Shown here: piece after piece, positions 1 through 9,287 of the stretch
Layout: the number at the start of each line of letters is the position of its first letter
Numbering within the stretch: the stretch's first letter is position 1
Assembly: GCF_900068895.1 (NCBI RefSeq)
Contig: NZ_CDPK01000011.1
Span: 51,384-102,657, forward strand
Length of the DNA: 51,274 bases
Reading direction: 5' to 3'
Source: Erwinia sp. ErVv1
GTDB taxonomy: Bacteria > Pseudomonadota > Gammaproteobacteria > Enterobacterales > Enterobacteriaceae
The notes under the pieces: model-generated
What the model was told of the DNA's origin: nothing
The model's input: only the letters and a program-made list of their open reading frames with translations
Databases searched by the model: none
Translations under genes and position numbers: made by a program

Positions 1-301
<301 letters not shown>

Positions 302-955
302 ATGAAAGGTCAAGACATTTTGTTGTTGCTGAAGCTGGTATCGCTGCAACGTCAGGAAAAGCATCTGGGCGGTGCTGAAAAATTAAGGCCATGGCCTGAG
401 TCATGGCAGGACTGGGACGTCACAGAAGAAGAGGTATTGGAGCAAAAAGGAATCATTGAATTTAGTGAGATTGAAGTTTACCGTGGAAGTCTTTATACGG
501 TTCGTGGCCTGGAAAAAACTACGGGTATAAGTAAAACACAAATAGCAGATTCTATTAAGAGATGCATGGATATTGGTCTGGCTAAGAAAGACCGAAAATA
601 TGGGGTGCCGAGAACAAATAAGAAATCCCTGCTCGAATTTATCATCTACGGAATAAGGTATGTCTTCCCCGTCAGGATGGGAGAGTTGACTCGTGGAATA
701 GCCACTTCTTTTTCTGCTCCTGTGTTAAACGAAAGGCTTTTCAGTTCGGGTGAGTTAATCGCGGTCTGGTCTGATGAAAGAGCAAAAAGTAAAGGATTGA
801 AAGTGATACCTTTGTTCCACACCGTTCCCCATGCTGTTCGGCAGGATGGTGATTTATATGCAATGCTTGCTCTGGTGGATGCCATCAGGCTCGGAAACCA
901 GCGTGAGGCGGCCTTAGCTGCAAATATGCTGGAAAAAATATTTATGGGGATATGA
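302..955 (+). CDS. Winged-helix-like protein, first gene of a putative conflict cassette
   Basis: A 217-residue protein of unknown function. The ATG at 302 is preferred over the one at 284 because AGGAG lies six bases before it. Residues about 60-95 (…TVRGLEKTTGISKTQIADS…) read as a helix-turn-helix followed by a basic wing, suggesting DNA binding, as in MarR-like proteins or the AbiEi antitoxin. The C-terminal half is mixed alpha/beta, ending in an alanine-rich helix. The next gene starts three bases after its stop, so the two are very likely co-translated. With a nucleotidyltransferase and a phosphatase downstream, a regulatory or antitoxin role is possible; this is inference from context. 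Base composition is AT-richer than the core genes. Confidence 0.6.
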   Translation: MKGQDILLLLKLVSLQRQEKHLGGAEKLRPWPESWQDWDVTEEEVLEQKGIIEFSEIEVYRGSLYTVRGLEKTTGISKTQIADSIKRCMDIGLAKKDRKYGVPRTNKKSLLEFIIYGIRYVFPVRMGELTRGIATSFSAPVLNERLFSSGELIAVWSDERAKSKGLKVIPLFHTVPHAVRQDGDLYAMLALVDAIRLGNQREAALAANMLEKIFMGI

Positions 956-958
956 TTC

Positions 959-1669
959 ATGGAAGCTAAACAGCAACATCGTATGCTGGTCGAAGTGGCT
1001 CTGGCACTGGGTCCTGATTTGTTGAAGCAGGTCACTTTTGTCGGAGGATGTACTACTGCACTTTTACTGACGGACGAGGTTACTGCAGAGCAGGTCCGGC
1101 ATACAGATGATGTGGACTTAATTGTTCATGTAATTAGTTATGCAAAATATCATGCTCTTCAGGAAGAATTAAATAATAGGGGGTTCAAGATTGTTGCCCC
1201 CGATGAAGATGAAGATATCCCCATTTGCGCCATGCGCCTGAATGAATTGCGTGTAGATATTATGCCAGATGATGAATCAATTCTGGGGTTCAGTAACAGA
1301 TGGTATAAAGAAGCCATGGACAATGCTTTTAATTATCAACTTAATGATGACATTATTATAAGAATTGTTTCTCCGGAGTACTTTGTTGCCACCAAACTTG
1401 AAGCCTGGCTTGGAAGAGGTAAAGGGGACGCATTAACAAGCCGCGACATTGAGGATATCATAAATTTAATCGATGGGCGTGAAGAATTGATGAGTGAACT
1501 GGGCAATGCATCATATGCGGTTAAAGCGTTTATCTCAGAGCAATTTAGCCAGCTGCTGGACGATATTAATTTTGAATATGCGGTAAGCAGTCAAAGCAAC
1601 AATAGTTCCCAGCGTGAAAGGGTTATATTCGAGCGTATTGAAGAGATAGTCACCAGGACCTCATGCTAA
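959..1669 (+). CDS. AbiEii-like nucleotidyltransferase
   Basis: A 236-residue protein with the signature of the nucleotidyltransferase fold: a Gly-Gly pair at 29-30 (VGGCTTALLL), then TDDVDLIV with acidic residues at 51 and 53 that would bind metal. Further on, KLEAWLGRGKGD…SRDIEDI resembles the C-terminal K…R…kDl block of AbiEii/DUF1814 toxins. Members of that group transfer nucleotides to RNA or protein and often serve as toxins next to a winged-helix antitoxin. It sits three bases after the winged-helix gene and overlaps the start of the phosphatase gene, so it is the middle of a tight operon. The family call is from motifs; substrate unknown. Confidence 0.65.
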   Translation: MEAKQQHRMLVEVALALGPDLLKQVTFVGGCTTALLLTDEVTAEQVRHTDDVDLIVHVISYAKYHALQEELNNRGFKIVAPDEDEDIPICAMRLNELRVDIMPDDESILGFSNRWYKEAMDNAFNYQLNDDIIIRIVSPEYFVATKLEAWLGRGKGDALTSRDIEDIINLIDGREELMSELGNASYAVKAFISEQFSQLLDDINFEYAVSSQSNNSSQRERVIFERIEEIVTRTSC

Positions 1670-2322
1670 TGAATATATCCTGGAAGAGTCAAAAAGGCTC
1701 ATCACATGAGAATAATAATGATTATGTGGCCATCAGAGCGAATGATAACCATTTTTCTGCGGTTATTGTTGATGCGTCAGATAAAGGTAAAGCACCCAGA
1801 CGCCTGGCTGAATATTGGGCAAAAACACTGTTAACGAGTTACATAAAGCAAGAACATGAATCAGTCGTATCGCTTCTGAAAGATATTCACCGGACACTGG
1901 TCCCTGACTATCTTACCGAGAGTGCTAGTTATACTCTGATCGACATTGACTTAAAGGATCGTAGCGGAGAGATTGTTTATGTCGGCGATTGTAGACTGGG
2001 CATAAGCAATCACTACGATATTAATTGGATTAACGAGCCTCATATTATTGTTAACACCTTCCCAGAGTTAGATGAAAGTTATGCTTGCTTCCTCACCCGG
2101 GTTTTAAAAGCTCGTCGGTTTACCGCGCCAGACCAGGTAAATTTTAACTGGCGAGATGGAGAGATATTGTTGCTTTGTACCGATGGTTACTGGCGTCCTC
2201 ATAGGGATAATCAAGGGCCAAATCGTGACGATGCCAGTGCACTCAAAGTCAGGACTGACGATTCCGACTTCACTCTTACTGTCGATTCTGATTGCGACAA
2301 TATTTTCTTCATTGCTCAATAA
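1663..2322 (+). CDS. PP2C-like Ser/Thr phosphatase
   Basis: A 219-residue protein with the spaced motifs of the PP2C (PPM) phosphatase family: SQKGSSHENNNDYV near the N-terminus, IVDASDKG with Asp37 (motif 2, where the usual DG is DA), YVGDCR at 106-111, LLLCTDG with Asp174, and DCDNIFFI with Asp212-Asn213 close to the C-terminus. The three metal-binding aspartates are present, so it may be active, although short for the family. Its ATG at 1663 overlaps the stop of the nucleotidyltransferase gene (an ATG at 1669 is also possible), implying translational coupling. In this company it could reverse a modification made by, or control, the nucleotidyltransferase; that is inference. Confidence 0.65.
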   Translation: MLMNISWKSQKGSSHENNNDYVAIRANDNHFSAVIVDASDKGKAPRRLAEYWAKTLLTSYIKQEHESVVSLLKDIHRTLVPDYLTESASYTLIDIDLKDRSGEIVYVGDCRLGISNHYDINWINEPHIIVNTFPELDESYACFLTRVLKARRFTAPDQVNFNWRDGEILLLCTDGYWRPHRDNQGPNRDDASALKVRTDDSDFTLTVDSDCDNIFFIAQ

Positions 2323-2399
2323 GCGTGCATCGCCAATTGAAATACGTGTTTCCCCAGTCTACGTGCATTACTGTTTCTCAGGCACTCTGGTAGTAATTT

Positions 2400-2600
2400 T
2401 TGCCAGATCACTCCCCAGATACTCTGCAATATCCGGAACAGGTATGGGCTGAACTGGCCCGTCTGGCCGGCAGCATGCTGACGTTCTCGCTTGAGCACGA
2501 TCTGGACGCCATCCCCGATTATGACCATCAGGAACAGGGCAATGCATTCCCACCGCTGTTCGAACTCATTACCGGCCTGCTGGAAGCCAGCCAGCCTGAA
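2400..2600 (+). pseudogene. tssK: tssK remnant (type VI secretion baseplate)
   Basis: An open stretch on the plus strand reads YPEQVWAELARLAGSMLTFS followed by IPDYDHQEQGNAFPPLFELI. This matches the pattern in the middle to C-terminal part of TssK/ImpJ/VasE (vY.eLarLaG.l.tFs … YdH…cF..l…lL). The rest of the roughly 450-residue protein is missing on both sides: upstream is unrelated intergenic DNA after the PP2C gene, and downstream the frame runs into the end of mgtE. It is therefore a decayed fragment marking an old T6SS locus or a recombination boundary. The ends of the homology are estimated by eye. Confidence 0.6.
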
Positions 2601-2681
2601 TGCGAAACGGCAGGCGATGATGGCAAGCCGCTGCCGGAAATGTGGTACAGCGCCCCGGCAGCCCTGAAGGCTGCCGGAAAA

Positions 2682-4118
2682 TCAGTGCAGCAGGAAGATC
2701 GTTGCCAGACCCAGGAAGATAAAAAATCCGCCGGTATCGGTCAGGGCGGTAATCAATACGCTGGAGCCAACGGCGGGATCGCGCTTGAGTTTGGTCATAA
2801 TCAGTGGGATAAGGACGCCCATCAGCGCCGCCAGCAGCAAATTTAGCACCATTGCCAGCATCATGACGCCGCCCAGTTCCGGGTTGCCGTACATCGCCCA
2901 GGTGACGCCACCCATAATGCCTCCCCAGCACAGCCCGTTAATCAGTGCGACGCCCAGCTCGCGGCCAATCAGGAAGGAGAAGTTACCCGGTTCGACCTGA
3001 TGCAGCGCCAGTGCACGGACAATCATGGTGATGGTCTGATTACCGGTGTTCCCGCCAATGCCCGCCACGATTGGCATCAGCGTCGCCAGCGCCACCAGCT
3101 GAGAGATGGTATCTTCAAACAGGCCAATCACCCGCGAGGCAACAAACGCGGTGCAGAGATTGACGGCCAGCCACGTCCAGCGCGTGCGTACGGCTTTTCT
3201 GACCGGGGCAAACACATCCTCATCCGGGTTTACGCCACCCATTTTACGGATATTGCTGTCGCTCTCTTCATTCACCAGGTCTACAATTTCCTCGACGGTG
3301 ACGCGCCCCATCAGCTTTCCTTTAATATCAATCACCGCTGCGGAGATCAGGTTATAGCGCTCAAATGCCCCTGCGGCATCCTCTGCCTTGTCATTAATCA
3401 GAAAGGTGGTCGGCCTGGCATTCATAACGTCGAAGACCTTCATTTTCGGCGTATTGAGCAGGATATCCGTGAGCGTAACCTCACCCAGCAGCATATTGTT
3501 TTTATCGGTGATAAAAATTTTATCCGTCCCGTCCGGGATCACTTTTCTGCGGCGCAAAAAGCGCTGAACGGTCCCCAGGGTAATATCTGCCCGAACGGTG
3601 ATCAGATTGAAATCCATAATGCGACCCACGCGATCGCGGTCGAAATCCATCACTTCCAGCACGCGGGAGCGGAGTGACGGTTCCAGGGAGGTGAGCAGGC
3701 GGCCGGTTAAATCGCGCGGCAGATATTTAGCAAGGTGGACCTGTTCGTCGATATCCAGAGGTTCAATGGCGCGCAGCAGATCGCGGTCGCTCATCTCTTC
3801 AATCAGGCTTTCCCAGACGCTTTCCGAGGCTTCGATCAGGACGCGTCCACGGCGATCGGTGCCGATCAGCTGCCACAGCGCCAGGCGCTCCTCTTCGGGG
3901 AGCGCTTCCAGCAGATCGGCAAGGTCAGCCGCGTGCAGCAGTGGGATATACTGGGCGATCTCTTCAGCCTGCTCCTGATGTGCTTTGGCATCGGCAGGGG
4001 ACTCTTTCAGTGGACGTCCAAGCAGCGTATCGACCAGATCGCCATCGTTCAGCAGCAGGTTGAGAATACGACTGCGTATTTCAGAGAGCTGTTGGGCGTG
4101 AGATAAAGCTACAGACAT
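2682..4118 (-). CDS. mgtE: Magnesium transporter MgtE
   Basis: A 478-residue inner-membrane Mg2+ channel of the MgtE family. The order seen is the cytosolic N domain (about 30-135, helical repeats with LADLLEALPEEER), two CBS domains (about 140-265) that sense Mg2+, then a five-helix membrane part (about 285-478). The membrane part carries the conserved pore sequence GIGGNTGNQ and LTDTGGFF near the end, where the family keeps its ion-binding aspartate. The length is normal. It is transcribed towards the tssK remnant, which ends against its stop. I saw no M-box-like leader in front of it. Confidence 0.93.
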   Translation of the reverse strand: MSVALSHAQQLSEIRSRILNLLLNDGDLVDTLLGRPLKESPADAKAHQEQAEEIAQYIPLLHAADLADLLEALPEEERLALWQLIGTDRRGRVLIEASESVWESLIEEMSDRDLLRAIEPLDIDEQVHLAKYLPRDLTGRLLTSLEPSLRSRVLEVMDFDRDRVGRIMDFNLITVRADITLGTVQRFLRRRKVIPDGTDKIFITDKNNMLLGEVTLTDILLNTPKMKVFDVMNARPTTFLINDKAEDAAGAFERYNLISAAVIDIKGKLMGRVTVEEIVDLVNEESDSNIRKMGGVNPDEDVFAPVRKAVRTRWTWLAVNLCTAFVASRVIGLFEDTISQLVALATLMPIVAGIGGNTGNQTITMIVRALALHQVEPGNFSFLIGRELGVALINGLCWGGIMGGVTWAMYGNPELGGVMMLAMVLNLLLAALMGVLIPLIMTKLKRDPAVGSSVLITALTDTGGFFIFLGLATIFLLH

Positions 4119-4174
4119 AAAAATTCCCTTGTGTCTGGCAAAAGAAAGTCGGGGGGATAAGTATTGCGCAATAT

Positions 4175-4206
4175 GGCCTTAGCCGCGACTAAGCCCGTTT
4201 TTTTTT
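4175..4206 (+). terminator. Hairpin with nine-T tail upstream of mgtE
   Basis: GGCCTTAG and CTAAGCCC pair around a short loop (one mismatch) and are followed by a run of T on the plus strand. It has the form of an intrinsic terminator for plus-strand transcription, although no plus-strand gene ends nearby. It may insulate the mgtE promoter or be a relic. Confidence 0.45.
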
Positions 4207-4222
4207 GCGTCACCAGACGTGC

Positions 4223-4279
4223 AAACGGTTACTCATGCAGCTATTCAGAGGCGTAAACGGTTACTCATACAGCTATTTC
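4223..4279. repeat. Two-copy direct repeat, 32-bp period
   Basis: The string AAACGGTTACTCAT, followed by a one-base variant of GCAGCTATT, occurs at about 4223-4245 and again at 4255-4279. The second copy overlaps the 3' end of yfgG. It lies between yfgG and mgtE, so it may be a small tandem duplication of the yfgG tail. Confidence 0.7.
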
Positions 4280-4437
4280 GCTATGACGGTAGGTACGGGA
4301 GCGTCGTGCTGTTTCTGTTGATGATGCTCAATAGCGCCCGGGATTACAAAAATGAGTCTGGCGGCAAGAAGAATAAAACTCACCAGCAGTACGATGAGGG
4401 TCATCCGGCTGGTTTTTTTACGTCGGGGTAATGGCAT
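4273..4437 (-). CDS. yfgG: YfgG-like DUF2633 small membrane protein
   Basis: A 54-residue protein with a basic N-terminus (MPLPRRKKTSRMT), one hydrophobic helix (LIVLLVSFILLAARLIFVI) and a short polar tail. This matches E. coli YfgG in sequence pattern (…SRMTrIVLLiSFI…G…HHQ…) and in position next to yfgF/pdeF. The ATG at 4437 was preferred over an upstream ATG because it gives the family's N-terminus. E. coli YfgG has been linked to metal stress; the role here is inferred from family. Confidence 0.75.
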   Translation of the reverse strand: MPLPRRKKTSRMTLIVLLVSFILLAARLIFVIPGAIEHHQQKQHDAPVPTVIAK

Positions 4438-4626
4438 AGCCCTGTTCACGCAGTTTGTCCTGAGGTTAGCCCATGCGGGCAATAGTGCAATTTAGACACA
4501 GTCGCGTGATTTGATCAATGAAAACGAGTCAATAAAGGGTGAGATCGCAGAGGTTCACGGGGAGTGGCTGAATAAGCGCGGATTCACGCAAAGGTAAAAA
4601 CTGATGTGGATGAAAATTGCACTAAT

Positions 4627-4640
4627 TTGACTTAGATCAA
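4627..4640 (+). promoter_or_regulatory. Candidate FNR box upstream of pdeF
   Basis: TTGAC-TTAG-ATCAA matches the FNR consensus TTGAT-N4-ATCAA with one difference. A TATAGT hexamer lies just downstream at 4643-4648. E. coli yfgF is known to be linked to oxygen-dependent control, which makes this plausible; the spacing to the -10 is not that of a classical class II activator site. The remaining bases of 4438-4744 show no gene. Confidence 0.45.
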
Positions 4641-4744
4641 GTTATAGTAGTTGATAGACTTTACCATGGCGCGCAAAAGAGTGTCCCCCGTCAGGCAGCC
4701 CGCCCGGGGAATCATCGTTATTTTCGCACAGCATATCGAGCCCA

Positions 4745-7009
4745 ATGAGAATTACCCACTGGTTCAAATATTTTTATCACAGCAGACTGGGATTACCCCT
4801 GCTACTTCCGCTGATCCTGATGCCGCTGTGTACCCAGCTCTCCATCCGGCTGTGGATGGCGGATGGCTACGTGTATCTGATTTATCTTCCGCTGGCAATG
4901 CTGGTGGCGATGCTGCTGGTTTATGACTGGGCCGCTTTTCCGGGCATCGCGCTGGGGTTAGCCAGCTACTACTTTTTTCGCTACAACCTGCTTACGGCCA
5001 GCGTCATTGTCGCTGTTTTCCTTACCGTTCTGATGCTGTGCTGGGCGGGCTACCGTTTACATAGTCGCCAGCGCTGGGGGGTTGATTACGGGGAATTCCG
5101 CATGATGTCAGTTCGCCTGTTCTGGCTGGCATTTATGACGCCCACGCTGTTTGTGTTCACTATGCATGTAATGACGCTGCTGGGGCTGACACCGTTTAAT
5201 CACTCCGTATTTTCCCGTTCAGCCCTGTCGCTGCACACGCTGCTTAATTATCAGTCAGTGCTGCTCTCCTGCCTGGTGATGATCCAGCTGTGCTACTTTG
5301 TAATACGCAGCATTCGCAAGCCAGCGTTTATTAGCCTGCTCGCCCGTCGGGCCGTAAGGCAAATGGCCACGGGCGTCAGTAAGGCTGAGCTGACGCTATG
5401 GGCCGGCCTGCTGATCTTTCTGCTGGGGGTGCAGCTACAGTTCGAACAGGCCGATGAAAACCTGCTAAATACGGATTATGGTCTGCCCCTGTTTCTGCCG
5501 CTGATGCTGTGGTCAGCCGTGCGCTTCGGCTATCTTATTACCTCCCTAAGCTGGGCGATGCTCTTACTCTGCATTTACCAGCTGCGCGATCGCTTTCTCT
5601 CTCCGGAGACGGACCCCCACCATCTGGCGGTCATCTCCGTCAATATGCTGGTGTTTACGCTGACTATCCTGCTGATGGCGAGTATCAGTACGCGGCAGCG
5701 CTTCGCACTGGCGAGGGTAAAACGCGCCTCGCTCAGCGACCCGGTGTTCAGGCTGCCTAACCTGCGCGCGCTGGCGCAGGATCTGGCAGAGAGCCCGCGT
5801 TCAACGCTCTGCTTCCTGAGTATTCCTGATCTGGACCGCCTGAGCAGAACTTACGGGCTACAGATGCGCATCCATTATAAACGCAGCCTTGCTATCCATC
5901 TGATGCCTGAATTACAGCCGGGGGAGGACGTCTATCAGCTGCCGGGTTTCGATCTGGTGATGCGTCTGAATTATGACCACCACGTTGAGCGCATTGAGAA
6001 TGTTGCGGTAAGACTGAAAGATTATCAGCTTAGCTGGGATGGCCTGCCGATCCATCCGGCCGTGGGACTGAGCTACTGTAGCGTCCGGCCACCGGTCAAC
6101 CATCTGCATGAGCTGCTGGGTGAGTTAAGCGCCATGGCAGAGGTTTCACTGCGCAGTGGCGTCGCGGAAAACCTACAGCAGCGTCGGGGGCAGACGGCAC
6201 AGCGGCAGGTTGCTGAAAAGATCGCGTTGCTGAATGATACGCAGACCGCGCTTAAACATGGCGGTTTTCAGCTGATGGTGCAAAAGATCGCTGGCGTTCG
6301 CGGCGATGATTATTACGAAATCCGGCCTCAGATGGCGGACCGCTATGGCGGGTGGGTCGAATATTCGCGTTTAATACCCGTTATCAATGAATTTGGCCTG
6401 ACGTGGGAAGCAGACCGTCAGGTGATCATGATGGCGCTGGCTTTTATACAGCGCCACAGGGAAAAACTGCCGGGCGTACGCTTTGCCATCCGGCTCTTCG
6501 CCTCCAGCCTGTGTCGGCCACAGCTGGCCCGCGAACTGCAGGTTTTTATGCAGGAGTATGGCGTTGAGCCCTGGCAGCTGATTATTGAAGTGGAAGAGTC
6601 GCCCATGCTGGCCGACTACAGCTGGGGAAACCGCTCAATTACTCAGCTTCGGCATCTCGGCTGTCGGCTGGCGATTAACAATTTTGGCAGCGGCTATGCC
6701 AGCTATAACCAGCTGGAAGAGGTGCAGATGGATATGCTGAAAATCAGCCCCACCTTTGTCAGCAATATGCTTAGCAGCAGCCTGAATTATCAACTTATTG
6801 AGTCCATCTGCATGATAGCCCGGCTAAAGCGCATGCAGGTTATCGCCTCGGGCGTGGAGTCGGAAGAGGCCGAGCGGCTGCTGCGCCTGCTGGGGGTGGA
6901 CTACCTGCAGGGCGACTTTATCAGCCAGCCCTGCGCGCTACAGGATTTGTGCGAAAGCGTTGAGCCGATCCCGCCGACTAAGCCGGACGAGGGCCCAGCT
7001 CCGCAATAG
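4745..7009 (+). CDS. pdeF: PdeF/YfgF-type membrane GGDEF-EAL protein with degenerate catalytic motifs
   Basis: A 754-residue inner-membrane protein like E. coli YfgF: a MASE1-type membrane region of about eight helices (1-320), a GGDEF-like domain (about 330-470) and an EAL-like domain (about 490-740). The GGDEF site is replaced by LPGFDL, so no cyclase activity is expected. The EAL domain keeps Glu525 (YEIR) and the lysine in DMLKIS. However, the DDFG metal-binding pair reads NNFG (Asn645-Asn646), the EGVE glutamate is Ser702 (SGVE), and the usual N in the NLS motif is absent. E. coli PdeF is described as an active c-di-GMP phosphodiesterase, whereas this copy is probably a binding or scaffold protein. 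Location next to yfgG supports orthology. Confidence 0.85.
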   Translation: MRITHWFKYFYHSRLGLPLLLPLILMPLCTQLSIRLWMADGYVYLIYLPLAMLVAMLLVYDWAAFPGIALGLASYYFFRYNLLTASVIVAVFLTVLMLCWAGYRLHSRQRWGVDYGEFRMMSVRLFWLAFMTPTLFVFTMHVMTLLGLTPFNHSVFSRSALSLHTLLNYQSVLLSCLVMIQLCYFVIRSIRKPAFISLLARRAVRQMATGVSKAELTLWAGLLIFLLGVQLQFEQADENLLNTDYGLPLFLPLMLWSAVRFGYLITSLSWAMLLLCIYQLRDRFLSPETDPHHLAVISVNMLVFTLTILLMASISTRQRFALARVKRASLSDPVFRLPNLRALAQDLAESPRSTLCFLSIPDLDRLSRTYGLQMRIHYKRSLAIHLMPELQPGEDVYQLPGFDLVMRLNYDHHVERIENVAVRLKDYQLSWDGLPIHPAVGLSYCSVRPPVNHLHELLGELSAMAEVSLRSGVAENLQQRRGQTAQRQVAEKIALLNDTQTALKHGGFQLMVQKIAGVRGDDYYEIRPQMADRYGGWVEYSRLIPVINEFGLTWEADRQVIMMALAFIQRHREKLPGVRFAIRLFASSLCRPQLARELQVFMQEYGVEPWQLIIEVEESPMLADYSWGNRSITQLRHLGCRLAINNFGSGYASYNQLEEVQMDMLKISPTFVSNMLSSSLNYQLIESICMIARLKRMQVIASGVESEEAERLLRLLGVDYLQGDFISQPCALQDLCESVEPIPPTKPDEGPAPQ

Positions 7010-7139
7010 CGGTTCCAAATGGTGCTACGGGTGGAGTCAGCAGATAAGCAGACCGCCGGGATGCGCCAACCGGGGCTCTATGGCCGGATTCACAGCCTGT
7101 CTGCGTTTTGCATGGCGCAGCCGCTGCCTGTATCGGGCG

Positions 7140-7754
7140 TTACGCCTTTACCAGATCCTTTTGCGCCAGCAGCGTGGCAAAGCGCAGAGAAATGCGCCTG
7201 CCTTCGCTGTCGGTGCGGTGAAGCTGGCCCACATGCTCGTTATATTTCACAATATGCCATTTGCGATAATATTCACTCAGTTCGCCTGAGCGAAAGGCGA
7301 ATGAGAACCCCTGGTTACAGGGGTAATCTTCGGTATCCATCGCCGCGACAATCAGGTTATAGCCGCCTCTGACCGTGCTGGCCTGCATATCCGCAATCAG
7401 CTGGGGAATGACATCGGGCTTTAGAAACATCATCACCACCGTAGAAAAAACAAAGTCATAAGCGCCGTTGAAGCGCAGGGCGTTCAGGTCCTTTTCGGCG
7501 GTGTGAATATTGCTTAATCCTTCGCTGGCGATTATCTGGTTAAGCCGGGCGAGGCTGGCCGGGTTGTTATCCCAGGCCGTGACGTCAAACCCTTTAGCAT
7601 TCAGATAGAGCGCATTGCGACCGCTGCCACAGCCCAAATCCAGCGCCCGGCCGGGCTTAAGCAGCGTCATCGCGTCAACCACTTCGGAGTGCGTGGCGGT
7701 GAGCTGATATTTCTCGGTGTAGTAGCGATCGTCCGCCGGATGAGAGATGTTCAT
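7140..7754 (-). CDS. tehB: Tellurite methyltransferase TehB
   Basis: A 204-residue cytosolic S-adenosylmethionine-dependent methyltransferase. The SAM-binding motif [14 protein letters not shown] is near residue 38, and long blocks agree with E. coli TehB ([16 protein letters not shown]…[13 protein letters not shown]). TehB methylates tellurite and gives resistance when abundant. Its ATG overlaps the ppx stop by four bases (ATGA), making it the third gene of a ppk-ppx-tehB operon. In E. coli it is instead paired with tehA elsewhere, so this placement is unusual. Confidence 0.9.
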   Translation of the reverse strand: MNISHPADDRYYTEKYQLTATHSEVVDAMTLLKPGRALDLGCGSGRNALYLNAKGFDVTAWDNNPASLARLNQIIASEGLSNIHTAEKDLNALRFNGAYDFVFSTVVMMFLKPDVIPQLIADMQASTVRGGYNLIVAAMDTEDYPCNQGFSFAFRSGELSEYYRKWHIVKYNEHVGQLHRTDSEGRRISLRFATLLAQKDLVKA

Positions 7755-9283
7755 GCCCCAGGCTCTTCCTCAATGGTAAGCTGCCAGCCGGTCACATCCT
7801 TCCAGTAGTTTTGCTCGCGCTCAAGATCGAGCTGGATCAGCGTATTCTGGCTGAAATAGCCGTGAGGGAAAGTCAGCGTCCAGTGGCCTTCGTCGGTGGT
7901 TAACCGGAGCGTTGCTGGCGTTGAGGTGGCCTGACGCTGGTTATTCAGTACCGCACCCAGCCGCAGCAGGAAAACCAGCGGCAGAAACTGCTTTTTCTTA
8001 TACAGTGTCAGGCGCGGCATCTCGTCTACTTTTACCGCTTTACGGTGAAAGCGCACCAGCGTGGCCAGCAGGGTCTGCTGATCCTGATTGAAACCCGGCA
8101 GGTTAGTATTCTGCAAAATATAGGCGGAGTGGCGCTGTAATCCGCTGTGGTTGATGGTCAGGCCGACCTCATGCAGCATGGACGCCCACTTCAGCAGGGC
8201 GGCCAGCTGTGGGTTCGCCTGCTTCGGGTTGCAATCGCGCCACTGATGGTAAAGCCCTTCCGTGGTCTCCAGCACCCGTCGCGCCTGATCGCTGTCAATG
8301 GCGTAATGATTTGCCAGGCTTTGAGCGGTGCGGCTGCGGATATCCTGATGGCGAAAGCGGCCCTCCATTTCATACAGTACGCCTTCGCGCAGGGCCCCAT
8401 CGGACAGGCGTAGCTCACGGATCGCCAGGGCGTCAAAAACGCCGAACAGAATGGCCAGACCGGGAACAAACACCACCTTGCGCTCATCTGACAGCCCCGG
8501 CAGGCTGAGCGCGTCGAAAGATTTATACTTCATCACCTCGGCGTAGAGCATCTCCAGACGCTCGGGGGTAATCAGCTTCTCTTTTTCCCCCATCGCCAGC
8601 AGCACTTCGCAGGCGGCCTTAATGGTGCCGGACGCGCCCAGCGCATACTGCCAGCCGTGCAGGCGATACTGCCAGGCCAGCGTCTCCAGCTTTTGCGCCG
8701 CGGCCAGCCTTGCCCGGCGGAAGTTCTCTTTACTGATCACGCGGCCGGGAAAGTAGAGATTAGCAAAACTGACGCAGCCCATGCGTCTGCTCTCGACCAG
8801 GCTTGGCTCAAAGTCTTCGCCAATCACCAGCTCGGTAGAACCGCCGCCAATATCAATCACCAGCTTGCGACCTTTTTCCGGCTGAGTATGCTCGACGCCC
8901 ATAAAAATCAGACGCGCCTCTTCATTGCCGGAGATCACTTCAATCGGATAGGGAATAACGTCGGCGGCGCGGCGCAGGAAATCCTCGGCGTTAACCGCCT
9001 GGCGCAGCGTATGCGTGCCGACAATGGTGACATTGGTTGGGCTAAATCCCTGAAGACGCTCGGCGAACAGCGCCAGGCTTTTTAGCCCGCGCTCAATGGC
9101 GGCTTCGCTCAGCACATTGTTATGGTCCAGCCCGTCAGCCAGATGGACGCGCTGTTTTAACCTGCCCAGCACCTGCATCGCGCCATCGACCACGCGGGCA
9201 ATCACCATATGAAAACTGTTCGAGCCTAAATCAATTGCGGCGAATTCCTGCGGTTTAGGCGTATTTTTCTGGGATATAGGCAT
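7751..9283 (-). CDS. ppx: Exopolyphosphatase
   Basis: A 510-residue exopolyphosphatase that removes terminal phosphate from polyphosphate and belongs to the Ppx/GppA actin-like ATPase fold. Conserved blocks are [17 protein letters not shown] at the N-terminus, [17 protein letters not shown], and [14 protein letters not shown] in the phosphate-binding region; the C-terminal part is HD-like ([13 protein letters not shown]). The start at 9283 (MPISQKN…) matches the E. coli N-terminus; an upstream in-frame ATG would intrude into ppk. Only four bases separate it from the ppk stop, so synthesis and breakdown of polyphosphate are co-transcribed. Confidence 0.95.
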   Translation of the reverse strand: MPISQKNTPKPQEFAAIDLGSNSFHMVIARVVDGAMQVLGRLKQRVHLADGLDHNNVLSEAAIERGLKSLALFAERLQGFSPTNVTIVGTHTLRQAVNAEDFLRRAADVIPYPIEVISGNEEARLIFMGVEHTQPEKGRKLVIDIGGGSTELVIGEDFEPSLVESRRMGCVSFANLYFPGRVISKENFRRARLAAAQKLETLAWQYRLHGWQYALGASGTIKAACEVLLAMGEKEKLITPERLEMLYAEVMKYKSFDALSLPGLSDERKVVFVPGLAILFGVFDALAIRELRLSDGALREGVLYEMEGRFRHQDIRSRTAQSLANHYAIDSDQARRVLETTEGLYHQWRDCNPKQANPQLAALLKWASMLHEVGLTINHSGLQRHSAYILQNTNLPGFNQDQQTLLATLVRFHRKAVKVDEMPRLTLYKKKQFLPLVFLLRLGAVLNNQRQATSTPATLRLTTDEGHWTLTFPHGYFSQNTLIQLDLEREQNYWKDVTGWQLTIEEEPGA

Positions 9284-9287
9284 AAAG

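Noticed and set aside
3000..3677. 225-residue plus-strand frame
   Set aside because: Lies fully inside mgtE on the other strand, without family motifs; mgtE is clear.
4119..4218. Mg2+ riboswitch (M-box) in front of mgtE
   Set aside because: Leader is too short and shows only a simple hairpin oriented for the opposite strand.
8657..9085. 142-residue plus-strand frame opposite ppx
   Set aside because: Shadow of ppx, no start signal or motifs.
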